In this document: positions 12,447 through 37,722 of the stretch, in pieces
How the letters are laid out: each line of letters begins with the position of its first letter
How positions within the stretch are numbered: the first letter of the stretch is position 1
DNA from: Quillaja saponaria
Lineage: Eukaryota; Streptophyta; Magnoliopsida; Fabales; Quillajaceae
Assembly: GCA_029379385.1 (NCBI GenBank)
Contig: CM055613.1
Location: 16,014,001-16,078,000 of the forward strand
Length of the DNA stretch: 64,000 bases
Direction: 5' to 3'
Position numbers and translations under genes: made by a program
The notes under the pieces: generated by a model
What the model was told of the DNA's origin: nothing
What the model saw: the letters and a program-made list of their open reading frames with translations, nothing else
Database searches by the model: none

Positions 12447-14324
12447 TAAATAACTTACACACCAATATAGGAAAAATTTATCAATGTCCACTTTTTCAAG
12501 TAAGTGACTTGGTGACCTGGTGCAAGCAGGTAGGTGTTAGACAAAGTATAGGGAGACAAAATTTACATGAGGCAATCATAGAGAAAAATATAATTATTTT
12601 AGACATTACTGAAAATTATAACTTGAATAGATGTGAATGACAAAAAAAAAAATGATTTATACAGTCGACCCCACCTAGTCTGGAATTTAAGATTTAATTG
12701 AGTTGAGTTGAGTTAAGTATTATAGAATGACCCCAATATCCCTTTGTTTAGATTACAGAAAAGTGGAGCATACAAGGGCATTGTATGAAAATTTGAGTTA
12801 AAAGATAACAATTTTATGTCAGTTTTATTGTGTTTGGAACATGTGTTTGGTTTAGAGCTTGAAAATTACTTTCAACTTGTATAACATGTTTGGTTAAAAT
12901 TGAAAATCACTTTGGTCAAACGCTTAACACAATTTTAGTTTATTTTTAAGAAGTTACTCATATGTAATTTTTCCATAACACACTTATAGGAAAAATATAA
13001 AACATAGCTTTTATTTTAACCAAACACAAAATTATGCTAAACTAAATTGGCCCTAAGTCAAAACATGTAATACACACACACACGAGGGAATCCTAACATA
13101 AAACCATGTAAGTGTATGTTATTAATGTCCACCATTTTAAGTAGACAAAAAACATAATTATATTCTTTTATTGAAATCTAAAAGTAAAAGACATAATAAT
13201 AATTTATATAAAAAAGTTCAAAATCTGAGATTTCAAATTCCGATACAAATTTCCCTCAATTTTCTTTCTCCTCAAGACAGAGAAAGGTTTCATGGGTATG
13301 AATATGACAAATTTACTTTTGGAATATTTTCATATTCATTTTGTCATATCAGTGCTACATTGTTTTGTATTTTGGCTTTTGATAATTTCTCCAATACGTG
13401 TTATGTACACACACAATCTACATTATTGTATAAGATGCCTCTAAACTGAAAGTGTGGTACTTTCTGGCATGGTTCTCATACAAACAGGTTGATCAAGGAT
13501 TCAAATTGGAATCTGTAAGGTAACCATGACTAATATTAGTTATTCTAATATGTTAAGTGAACAACTCTAATGGTCTCATTAAGAGTTCCCAAAAATACTA
13601 TTTATAACTTCTTCTTCTTCTTTTTTCCATCAATAGCTCCTAAAAGAGAAGCTGTGTTGAGGGAAGAAGTCAACTTGTTAGTTTTCTGGTGTGAAAAGTG
13701 TCCCTTGGCAGAGTTGGTGGTGGTAGTAGGGTGGTTCCTTGTGGGATTTATCCAACATCCCTATTTTTCACTTGATGTGTCAATCTGCTTGAAAGGGTGG
13801 ATGCCTAGGTCTACAATTACAGTGTACAATGGCTTACATGGCTGACATTTTATTTTATTTCTTGTTCATAGCAGATGATGTATTAATCTCCAAAACAAAC
13901 GAGAACTTCCATCCCCTTTATGATACTAAAGATCGCTTCCCTCCACTCTATCAGGGATGAAGTGGACAAAGGTGAATTATGTTTCAGCTATGACAATCCG
14001 TTGAAAGAAAATAATTGAAATATTTGGTGTACAAAATTAAGGATGATGAGTTGAATTCATGGATGTGTCTTTGTTGAATTAGATGGCAGACAAGGAAATT
14101 GGAGAAGAGTAGTCTCTGTCTTGAGGAGAGAGAAAATAGAGAAAAAGTTGTATTGGAATGGGAAATATGAGAATTTTTTTTTGATAACTTTTTTTTACTT
14201 AAATTACTATTATATCTTTTATTTTAGAGTTTAGAAAAAAAAATGTATGTATATATATATATAATTACATTGATAACATACCTCACATGATTGTTTGTTA
14301 GAATTCTCTCTCTCTATATGTATT
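12447..14324. mobile_element. About 1.9 kb of foreign sequence inserted in the duplicated intron of copy C
   Basis: Intron homology to gene B stops at about 12446 and resumes at TGTGTTTGTTCTAATA (about 14327; same string at 9139), so the intervening DNA is an insertion relative to unit B. At 12663-12715 it carries CGACCCCACCTAGT followed by GAGTTGAGTTGAGTT, a string and short tandem tail typical of the 3' end of plant LINEs. The preceding 200 bases would then be the decayed LINE 3' part. The rest (12720-14324) contains a long frame at 13570-13845 that I cannot identify. Probably a nested insertion; precise ends and target duplications are not visible to me. Confidence 0.45.
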
Positions 14325-14460
14325 TGTGTTTGTTCTAATAGATACAAAAGATTTACATCCCTTGTTTAAAAGAATCAAATATCAAGTTTTTATTTTTATT
14401 TTTATCATTATTTATAGTATGTTTGTTGTAACTAACGAATTTAGTAGTCTATATAACTCT

Positions 14461-14904
14461 ATTTTTTTTTTTTAATCTTTTCTTCTTTTAATAATTAAAC
14501 TATTTATATTGATCCAATTTAGTATATATGAATTGAAATATTATCAATATATTATACTAATATATAGTCAACATATAGTGTTCACTTTGATAAAAATAAA
14601 CAAATAAAAAGGTTAAAAAAAATACATTAAAAACTCATAATAAAAATAGTTCATATTATTTTAAATTAATTTATTTGATTTAATGAATTACTTATCCAAT
14701 TCAATAATTTATAAATACAAATATAAAATAAGTAGTAATTGCTGGTTAGCAAAGTGCTATTAAACCTTTTATATATGTTCTACGCCATTCGTGTCTGTCA
14801 TTCATTCAATTGTCAACACCTTTTTTAGGTTCCACAGGCCAATCACCGAAGGCGCACGCGGGTCCTCTCTCGCTTAATAATGCGGAAAAGAGAATGAGAA
14901 GCAG
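14461..14904. other. Upstream region of the PPR gene
   Basis: AT-rich until about 14780, then GC-richer just before the start codon. CCAAT at 14839-14843 is a candidate promoter box. No clear TATA element. Confidence 0.4.
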
Positions 14905-16805
14905 ATGGAGAATCTACGGACCCAAACCCACTACTGTAAATTCAGAGTAGCAGAGACATGGAGATTCAACGGTGCTAAGAACAGCAGCATCTTCTTCTCC
15001 AAAACCCTTTTCACAAAACCCTCCACCAAATTCACCACCAAAAACTGTATTTCTTCTGTCCAACCCTCATTACCAGTTGCAATTTCTGACAACAATTCCA
15101 CAAAGCATATAACCCTTCTTGTTGAGGCTTACCATGAGCACAAGAGGCTCAATACCTTACTTGAGAAGCTGGAGAAGAAAGATTCTAGTCCTTCGCAAAT
15201 ACTCAGAGAAGATGGAGATTGGTGCAAAAACCATTTCTGGGCTGTCATCAGGTTTCTTAAAAATGCCTCAAGGTCCAATGAAATTCTTCAGGTTCTCCCT
15301 CTTTCTCTCTCTATGTTGAAAATATAGGAAATAGAAATTCAGATTTTGGTTCTGAAGTTCGTGGTGTAAGGTCTATGTATAAATAGTTTTTGTTGTTGAA
15401 AAACAAAAAAGAGAGAACTTTTAAAAAATAATATAAAAATTGAGCCATATGCTTCTCGATTTTAGGTTGTGTATATAACTTTGATGCCCAATTGGTTCTA
15501 TAACCCTGAATTAGTGATTAAAAAAATGAGGATTTGTTTTGATGTTCAAACAACCTTTTTTGATGGGGAAGGGTGCGGAACTTCTGAGTGTTTTCTCATT
15601 TTTTTGAATTCTTACTAATTTGTAGTTACTGAATCCTTGGAATATATGAATAGGTCTTTGATATGTGGAAGAACATTGAGAAATCACGGATTAATGAATT
15701 CAACTATGACAAGATAATATGCTTGTTATGTGAAGAAGCTATGATGAAGGATGCTGTATTCACATTGCAGGAGATGAAAACTCAAGGTCTTAGACCTTCT
15801 TTGGAAACTTACAATCCTATCATTCATGGTTTTGCCAATGATGGTAAGTTTGATGATGCTGCATTTTTCCTTAATGAGATGAAAGAAATTAATCTGAAGC
15901 CAGACACTGATACCTATGATGGGTTACTTCAAGCTTATGGGAAATTTAAAATGTATGATGAGATAGGTATGTGTGTAAAGAAGATGGAGTTGGAGGGCTG
16001 TTCACCAGATCAGATTACTTATAATTTGCTTATCAAAGAGTATTCACGTGGAGGGTTGCTCCAAAAAATGGAAAAAGTATATCAAAGAATGCTTTCAAAA
16101 CGAATGCATTTGAAGACTTCTACTTTGGTTGCAATGCTTGAGGCTTATGCTGGATTTGGAATCGTAGAAAAGATGGAAAAAGTTTATAAAAGAATTTTGA
16201 ACACAAAAACCCCTCTAAAAGATGATTTGATTAGACAATTGGCAAAAGTTTATATTGAGAACTACATGTTTTCGAGATTAGAGGACTTGGGACTTGATTT
16301 GTCATCAACATATGGTGGGACGGACTTTGTATGGTGTCTGCGTCTCCTTTCTTATGCATGTATTTTGAGTCGTAAAGGCATGAATATCATTATTAGGGAG
16401 ATGCAAGAAGAAAATGTTTTGTGGAATGTAACAGTTGCAAACACCATCATGCTGGCTTACTTGAAAATGAAAGATTTCAAGCACTTGAGAATCTTGCTCT
16501 CTCAGTTACCAGCCCGTTGTGTGAAGCCTGACATAGTTACTATTGGAATTCTATTTGATGCAAATAGGATAGGGTTTGATGGCAATGGAACTTTAGAAAC
16601 TTGGAGGAGGATGGGCTATCTTTACAGTGAGGTGGAAATGAAGACAGATCCTCTAGTCCTTAATGCATTTGGGAAAGGGCATTTTCTTAAAAACATCGAG
16701 GAAGCGTACTCCTCCCTGGAACCTGAAGAAAGAGCAAGCAAAACATGGACTTATCATAGCCTCATTGCTGTAATGTCTAGACAATTGGAAGGTAGAGTTA
16801 GTTGA
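14905..16805 (+). CDS. Chloroplast PPR protein, At4g14190 type, 512 aa, 2 exons
   Basis: Model: 14905-15291 and 15654-16805, a phase-0 GT-AG intron, 513 codons with stop. The N-terminal 50 or so residues are rich in S, T, K, R and F and poor in acidic residues, as in a plastid transit peptide. Residues about 100-512 contain degenerate 35-residue PPR units of the P class, for example LRPSLETYNPIIHGFANDG, LKPDTDTYDGLLQAYGKFK and CSPDQITYNLLIKEYSRGG. The blocks WCKNHFWAVIRFLK, YIENYMFSRLEDLG and EMKTDPLVLNAFGKG match, from memory, the Arabidopsis protein At4g14190 (about 501 aa), so an orthologue is likely. P-class PPR proteins bind specific organelle RNAs and affect their stability, splicing or translation; the RNA target cannot be read from the sequence. 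No DYW or E domain. Confidence 0.88.
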
Positions 16806-17728
16806 ATGAAATCGAGATAATCAAGGACTCCACTCCTTGTTTGGTTCCTACTAAAAGGAGAAAGATGAGATGTAAAGATTGTAAGATGCTAACTCTTACC
16901 CAGAAACCCTCACCTAATAGCTTCACATTCTGGGTGAGGTTATTTATCACTGATTTTGTTATATTTGATTAGGAGAAAAGTTATAAAGAAAAGTGCACAA
17001 TAGAAAAGTAGGGAGATCTTCAGGGATATTGCAATCTTCCATTCAGTAGTGTATTAGTGTGAAGAATATTGTGAAAAACGGTAATGCCTTTGGTACTGAA
17101 GTATGCAAGATCAGAGGACTCGTCTCCAACACGTCTTTTGATCATTGACCTTTGACTATTGTCGACCTCTTGTAACTGGCATGTTTCCGTTTGCACTTTG
17201 CAACTGTGCTAGTTATGTGGAAAACTCTCGGGTTGTAATGTTTAACCAATTAATAGATCAATTATTTCTAGTAAATGTTCTTTCGTTGATCTAGATAGCA
17301 GTCAATTTAGGTTTACTAATAACTTTTTGTTCAATTTGAACATCCTAGTTTAGTTAGGAGGCTTTTTACTTATTTATGTGTTGGTTAGACATGAGTAGCC
17401 TGTTAATTGATGTATATTATTGGTTGGCTTAATAGCATCATGGTTGCTGTATCCCCTGAAATGAAAATGAAAAATACTGGCATTTTCTGTAGTCAATATA
17501 ATTTTCCATCGCCATTGATCCAGCTACACCTTTGTGGAGGCAAAATCATATTTTCGGATATTGGTTATCACATGGGACTTCACCTCCATTCAAATAAACT
17601 TGTCTGTTCCACCTTAGTGTGTTGTGATTGATTAGCATCCTCTGATTTCATTATATTCTAACACTATAAAAGACAATATATTGGATGATCAATCATGGTC
17701 ACTAAGCTATACTGTTTTGATGTGTATA
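16806..17728. other. 3' flank of the PPR gene, no further gene seen
   Basis: Likely holds the 3' UTR. The open frame at 17407-17631 shows no recognisable feature. Confidence 0.5.
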
Positions 17729-18036
17729 TAATTGAACGTCTTGATGGAAAGAATTATAAGCGTTGGTCACAAAAAAATATATTTTGTTTGGAACAAATTG
17801 AAGTTGATTATGTGCTTTTTGAAAAAGTTGTGCCTACTTTTGAAACTACTAAACAAGAATATTAGGCTTCTAGGGGAATGCACCTTCATTACATGTGCAA
17901 CTTTTTGTCTGACATCTACATGAAATTAAAATCAGTTAAAGTAATTTGGGCTGCTTTACAGAAGAAAAACAGTATGCATGAAGCTGGTTCTAAGAGATAT
18001 ATGTTACTAGTAAATGGCTTGACTTTAAGATTGTAG
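17729..18036 (+). mobile_element. Ty1/copia gag fragment
   Basis: Translating from about 17735 gives ERLDGKNYKRWSQKNIF, then LEQIEVDYVLFE, then a stop-containing stretch with HLHYMCNFLSDIYMKLKS and IWAALQKKN. The LxGxNYxxW start and this order are typical of the copia-type gag (UBN2 family). It has internal stops and no LTR, protease or reverse transcriptase nearby, so it is a short dead relic. Confidence 0.7.
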
Positions 18037-18151
18037 AAGATAAACTACTAATTTAGGTCCATAAATATGAGAATCATGTGTCTGCCATATTATCTGGAAG
18101 TTTTCTTTACCCCTTCCTCTTCAGTTCACTTCTAACATTTTAAGATCAATA

Positions 18152-18210
18152 ACGGGTAGAGGGGAGAGGGGAGAGGGGAGAGGGGAGAAGGGAGAGGGGA
18201 GAGAGACAGG
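18152..18210 (+). repeat. Purine-rich minisatellite (GAGGGGA)n
   Basis: About six tandem copies of GAGGGGA with one variant GAAGGGA copy. All-purine on the plus strand. It lies about 500 bases past the SEC23 stop codon. Confidence 0.85.
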
Positions 18211-18707
18211 GCTGAACCGAAAAGCAAGTTCAGGTAGTATAACTGTAAGAATAATTCACATTTCCCTAACTTCAACCCAGGTAGTGCAAAACAAGTACAC
18301 AAATATTCAAGATATGAAGCAGAACTGAAGGCAAGCTAAAGACAAATAACGGAGAAAAATAAGAAAAGAAAAATTTAATCATCTCACAAAAATATCTTCC
18401 TCATTTGATTTCCTACCGAGGCACTGCAGGTACCTTTAAGTTACATTTCCATTATACCTTTCTTCCACATAACTTGAAAACTCAATAGACATCTTCATCC
18501 CTTATTCTCTCGAGGAACTAAACCCTCATCAGAACCCCAAAGAATTGGAATTTTTGCATATTTTTCTTTCCTTGTTCCTTCATAAATATTAGATCTGACC
18601 TCAACTTCAAGAACGGAAAGAAAGTAAAAACTGAATGGAACAGGACAAGGGGAAATTTCCCCAAACCAAAACCAATAAACTGTGTCGGTCTATATTATCT
18701 TCTGCTT

Positions 18708-32045
<13,338 letters not shown>

Positions 32046-32330
32046 GTTTGTCTTCACGGTCTAAGAAAAATCTATCTACCTCTCTAAGATGAAGATTTGG
32101 GAATAGAGGTATTCGAATCGGAAAATTCAGAATTGAATTCCTCCAATTTTGGATTTTTCTATGTGTTTTCCAGGGAAAGTGAGAGACAGAGGCGACCCCT
32201 TGACAATGGCGAGAGGGGGGTCACCGCAAAGAGAGAGAGAGAGAGAGATGGCAGATGCGTGCAGGGGTTCAATTGCAAATCGGCTTGTTGGATCTTGGGA
32301 TAGTAGTATTTTGACTATTTTCGTTGTTTA
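32046..32330 (-). promoter_or_regulatory. Probable 5' UTR and promoter of SEC23
   Basis: Immediately before the SEC23 start codon. Contains a short (GA)n run on the plus strand at 32232-32249, so a (TC)n pyrimidine tract in the mRNA sense, typical of plant 5' leaders. The composition is GC-richer than the flank. I see no clear TATA box. Confidence 0.4.
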
Positions 32331-32742
32331 CCACTTTTGTTTTGTAATTGTAACCTGAAGACTAGAAGAAGATAAGAATCTGATTGAAGTTGGTGTCTAT
32401 TATTTTCACGTCATTATTATCCAACTATTTTTATCAATATGGTAATAAAAGTTTACATATGGAATCATATAGATTACCATTGCGTACAAATAGGACACCT
32501 CTTTTTTCCTTTTTTATTTCCTTCCATTTTGTCTTGTGTTTATTGAGGGACAAAACTAACCAACTAGATATTGCTTTAGGGATAAAAATATCTTGTAAGC
32601 TTAGTTGTTCACAATCACCTTCTATCTTTTTTATAATAATAAAAAATTTTGCAAAATAAATAAGATTTGTATAACTCAAACTTGTGAAATAAGTTTCCTT
32701 ACAATTCTAACATGAAATGAATATAAGCCAAAATATCATACA
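32331..32742. other. Intergenic, no gene seen
   Basis: AT-rich. Short imperfect repeats of ATGAAATGAATATAAGC at 32712 and 32767 cross into the neighbouring candidate element. Confidence 0.5.
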
Positions 32743-33524
32743 TAGTGGCAAGCAGAGAATTCGAAGATGAAATGAATATAAGCAAAATATGATAGATAGT
32801 CGTAAGCATAGGTAGGATGTAAGTGAAAATTTGTAGATCAGTTGATCTCACTGAATTTTAAATATATATAATAAATATATGTAATTATAGAATTGACCTT
32901 ACTAGTTTATATGAAAAAATATGTATGCTCCCACTAGTTTATATAAAGAATCATTTTGCCTCCACTAATTTTATGAAAAAATATTTAGGCCCTTTGTTAT
33001 TTTCAAATTTCATCAATTAACAATAATTTATTAGTATCCAAATCATTCATCCACAAATAAAAGCCAATAATATGAAATAAAACTAGGATAAATTATATTT
33101 TATTTTCATAAAATACCACTTGTTTTGCAATAACTATCAGTGAACTATCAAATTAGGTATATAATAGCTAAGTACAATTTGCTAAAATTAAATTTAACTT
33201 GCTCCAAGGCTCAAACCCATCAAAATAATAGCTAATAAATATTTTTAAAAATAAGTGATTGTGTTCTTTAAGTGATTTTGCTCAAAAAAAAATACACTAG
33301 CAAATAAAAATTAAAATAATATTATCATCAATTTTATTTAGATGCTAAGTGTGTAGCAAGAAATGAAAAGATTTATGTATTTCAATGAAAATTTCTATTA
33401 GAAAAACATAATTTAGTTTTGTCAATATTTGTAATAAACAATAAGCCTAGAGTATGGAAGGAAAAAATTTCACATTATTCTACCCCCACTAACGAAATTT
33501 TCTAGATCCGCCACTGATCATAAG
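32735..33524. mobile_element. Candidate decayed TIR element (about 770 bp)
   Basis: Left end TAGTGGCAAGCAGAGAATT (32743) and, read on the minus strand, right end CAGTGGCGGATCTAGAAAATT (33516 inward) share (T/C)AGTGGC and a similar following stretch. The 8 bases outside are ATCATACA on the left and ATCATAAG on the right, 6 of 8 identical, as for an old hAT-type target duplication. No coding content. The interior is A/T-rich. Confidence 0.35.
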
Positions 33525-33639
33525 TAATGAAAGTATCATCCCGATGACTTCTTCACTTCACCAATATGCAACTTGATAATACAGGATTGTATCATTTCAA
33601 TAATATTATTACAGATAGCATAATTAAGGTATAACGGAC

Positions 33640-36223
33640 TAATTCGAACAATAACTATCATCATTAATTCCTATTAATATTATAACAGATATCATTATTG
33701 TCCATTATTATTGTAACGGATGTTACTTTATTGCAACAGACATAACTCTTATACTCAAAACCCTAAATAAGATAGATTGTTCTCTCACACTTTAACTTTT
33801 TTTTTATAGCTTTTTAACATATTACTTTGATTATACTGACTTGATAGTTAGAGTTTTCTAAATCCCAAGAATCATTCGGGAGACTTGTAGAGATCACCTC
33901 AGCTAGTCAAATTTAGATTTAACATTGACACAATATGTGAGAAATGTCTACAAGTTAGGTTTTCTGAATTCCTACATAATTCTTCATATCCAAAAAGCTC
34001 CCTATAGACACCACCATTCTGAACCTTCTGCATGCACCGAAGACATCACCCTGGCCAACATACTCATGATACCTCCCAAATAGACCTGTCACGCTCTTCC
34101 ATGCACCTGCTATGGTGTCCAAATTTTAGTTCATGGTTAACGGTATTCTAAGTCGATTTTGTCCACTCTCTAGCTATCAACCACTGTGGAAAGTCCCTTG
34201 CAGCAACTGCAGAGCTAGAATTTCGGCAATTCAATTATTAGGTGCTTGAACAACAAAAAATACAAGAAGTGGACATTTTGGCTATTAAAGTCTCATTACT
34301 ACTTTTCTAATGCTTGCTATAAAATACATTATGTTAACAAATTACAGTGATACATAAAAAAAAAGAAAAAAAAAAGACAAAACAGATTGCCTAATTGTGT
34401 TTTATTTGCAATATGTTATTCATATATGCACCCCATATACATTGTTTACACGTTCATAAACTTACAATTTTCAAGTTGGAAGCATGAGATTATATATTAG
34501 TAAAACCAATGGGAACACAATTAATTGTCTAGTATGCAATAATGCATTCTAAATAATTAGTATTTGTTCAATATGCATGATAATTCAGCCGGTAGCATCA
34601 TGTATGACTTGTTTACATCTTATTCGAAAGGCTTGATTGTAATAACTCGTCGCTTCATGGCATGCTTGGATTATCTAATTATGAATTGCGCAAATTTATA
34701 GCTTTGAAATAGTTTAAAATGCTTGTTGAATTTTCATATAACCGATTTAAGTAATTACTTATTATCTGTTATATTTTATAAAATTCTGCAGCATAATTAT
34801 TTGAAATTTAAACACATTTTTTGAACCTACGAGCTTGGATTAAGATTAGAAGAAAAAAAATTGTTGATGTGGGATTAAGCAATTACATGATCAATTTATA
34901 TTTGGATTTTAAAGCGTACTACACATTTCAACATTATTGAATGTTATATTTATACTTGGTTCAACCTTATTCGAATTTAGGCCACCTAATGATTGAATTG
35001 CTTCATACTTATATCCATCCACATTAGTGAAGGCTAATCTAGTGACACCAATAATTATAGCACAATGACATTCTTGGATTAATTAGTATATCACTTTTAC
35101 ACAATACCACAATTTGATTGGACAACATGACATAATTATTTTATTATCTACTACATCGAATTGATTGCCTACAACAACTAGTTGATTTTTTTAATATATT
35201 TTTAGCTTTCACTTTCTTATTAATTGTTATATGAATTGCTCAAATTTATAGCCTTACAACTGGTCTTCATAAAATGATTACTATCTCCAATCGAATAATA
35301 TTACATATTTGTGATAAATTGGTGTTTGGAAGGGTAGTTTTTGGTGATGTAGTGTTTAATTGCTGGTATTTAATCGTTATCTTTATTAATTATTTTTACG
35401 AATGTGTGGCTTTAACTACGGCCAATAGAAATAACTCATTTAATATCTCAAACTCGAGTCAACTAGCGACTGAATCATGCTTATTAATTATTTATTGCTT
35501 GACAAAATATTTTCAAGTGATTTAGCATACAACTTAGCACATAAAAGCAAAAAATTACCAAAAAGAAAATATTCCTTCCCTATATTGCAAGATACCTATA
35601 GCTTAAGGTCAAATTTCGAACTCATATGGTCAATACCTAGTGAATGGTAAACCACGAGTTTGTAAAATTAATATAAAAAATATTGTTTATTATTTTCAAC
35701 AAGATATTCTCACATATTATGGGGATTCAACGAATTTCCTATAGAGCTGGGCTTTCAATTATAAATATATTTCAAGAAAATCTTTGTGCACGAAGTCACC
35801 AAATCAAGATGAGCTCATCACCTTCAAACATGGAAGAAGCTATCACATGTTGTCATAACAGCTCAAAAGAGCTTATTTACAGCTTTTCAACTTATGATAG
35901 TCCTTGTAAAGAGTGATATACAATATGTTCCCCTCAAAATTACAAAGGTCCAGGCAAAATAACCGATTAATATTATAATATATGTCATTATCGTCTATTG
36001 TTATTGTAATGGACATCATCATTATTGTAATAACATAACTTATATTTAAAGGAGCTCAAAACTAGAAAACAAGATAGGTTGTTCTATCACATAACTCTAT
36101 TATAGCTTTTCAGCTTGTTACTCTGATTATATTGACTTGATCATCAGAGTTTTCTCAAGTCCCAAGGACCACTCAAGAGCGACGTGAAGGACACCACAGT
36201 TGGTCAAATCCAGACTTAACACA
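33640..36223 (+). mobile_element. Candidate non-autonomous LTR element with two LTR-like direct repeats
   Basis: 33670-33932 and 35968-36223 are direct repeats sharing ATATTATAA, T(A/G)TTATTGTAA(C/T)GGA, AGATAG(A/G)TTGTTCT, TATAGCTTTT, TTACT(T/C)TGATTATA(C/T)TGACTTGAT, AGAGTTTTCT and GTCAAAT(T/C)(T/C)AGA. The TGACTTGA...CAGAGTTTTC string resembles the 3' part of plant Ty3-type LTRs. The copies end near ACACA. The 2 kb between has no recognisable gag or pol. Alternatively two independent solo-LTR relics. The boundaries are approximate. Confidence 0.45.
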
Positions 36224-36723
36224 ACTATAACCATTAGCCTCCCTGAATGTATGATTAGGTTTCGTATTTAGAATAGTTCTCATTTTTCAACAACTACAAG
36301 CAACTTCATGTAAGATAAGTATATTAATACAACAAAGCATCACTTCTATAGATCACTTTACAAATGAGATATTTAATACAATTTTCTGACTCGTAATTAA
36401 GAAAACAGCTAAAATAAAGGGCCTTATTCAAACCTCATAATTTAGTTAACCAGCTTATAACCTATAAAATGCATAATTTTTTTAAAAATATTTTTAAAAG
36501 AACATTAAATGTTTTAAATCATGAAATTTATATGAATTGTAACTTTATATATGTGTGTGTGCATTTTAACCGTATATAATTTCACTCTGATAACTTACAT
36601 ATTTCAAGCTAATACACATAATATTTTAACTTAAGGAAAACATTTATAACAATCACAATTATCAAATCACCATAACATAAATTCTTTCTTCTCTAAACCT
36701 AAAACAATTGCTACAATGTAGAG
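36224..36723. other. Intergenic, no gene seen
   Basis: AT-rich with no open frame of interest on either strand. Confidence 0.5.
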
Positions 36724-37722
36724 TAAGATTACAACACTTTTATATTACAGATTATAGTGATAAAATAGATCCAAATTTTAAAATAAATAAGCATGAGTTT
36801 AGAGAAATACAGGGAAAAAAAAATCAAACGCAATAATTTGAAGGAGAAAAAAGAGAAAAGAATGGGAATAGATTATGCTGTGGAACTTAGAGTTAATTTA
36901 ATCACAATGGTGCTCCTATAAGAATATAAGGGAGGTCACTTTTCGAAGTTGGTTGAACTTTTTGACTTCTATGCCTTTCACTCATAGACTTTAACAACAA
37001 GAAAGGAATTGGGGGAATTAGAGATGAGAGTCAAAAAAAAATAAAATCAGTGCCCAGTATTTGTGAAAGATTGAATATTAAGGACCATTTATATATATTG
37101 GCTCACACCTCATAATACCAATTGATTGGTTTCAAAGTAGATCACCATTCATTCTCTTTTCATTCTACATCCTATTCTTTATTCATGATAGAAAAAACAA
37201 AAGTTAGAGAGAAGAAAGAGAAGCGTAAGATTACAACACTTTTATATTGCATATTGGAGTGATAAAATAGATCCAAATTCTAAAATAAATAAGCATGAGT
37301 TTAGAGAAATACAGGAAAAAGAAATCAAACGCAATAATTTGAAGGGGAAAAAAAAAAAGGGGAGAGATTGAGAGTGATATCATGCTGTGGAACTCAGTTA
37401 ATTTAGTCATAATGGTGCTCCTATAAGAATATAAGGGAAGCCACTTTTCGAAGTTGGTTGGACTTTTTGACTTCTATGCCTTTTACTCATAGACTTTAAC
37501 AACAAGAAAGGAATTGGGGGAATTAGAGAGGAGAGTCGAAAAAAACTAGTGCCTAGTATTTATGAAAGATAGAGTATTAAAGACCATTTATGAATATTGG
37601 CTCACACCTCATAATACTAATTGATTGGTTTCAAGGTAGATCATCATTCATTCTCTTTTCATTCTACATCTTATTCTTTATGCATGATAGAAAAACAAAA
37701 GTTAGAGAGAAAGAAAGAGAAG
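36724..37722. repeat. Tandem duplication, 2 x about 500 bp
   Basis: 36724-37226 and 37227-37722 align throughout: TAAGATTACAACACTTTTAT, AAATAAGCATGAGTTTAGAG, AATGGTGCTCCTATAAGAAT, TTTCGAAGTTGGTTG, CAACAAGAAAGGAATTGGGG and ATTCTCTTTTCATTCTACAT occur in both in the same order. Well above 90% similar by eye, with small indels. The unit's junction reads AGAGAAGCGTAAGATT. No open frame; the unit ends in a purine-rich GAGAGAAG(A)AAGAGAAG stretch. Confidence 0.9.

Noticed and set aside
13570..13845. 92-codon open frame in the inserted segment
   Set aside because: Starts in a T-rich tract, no recognisable domain or splice context; probably chance or a transposon relic.
32046..32057. Upstream extension of SEC23 by four codons
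   Set aside because: The upstream codon is GTG, not ATG; the first in-frame ATG (32043-32045) gives the start typical of plant SEC23.
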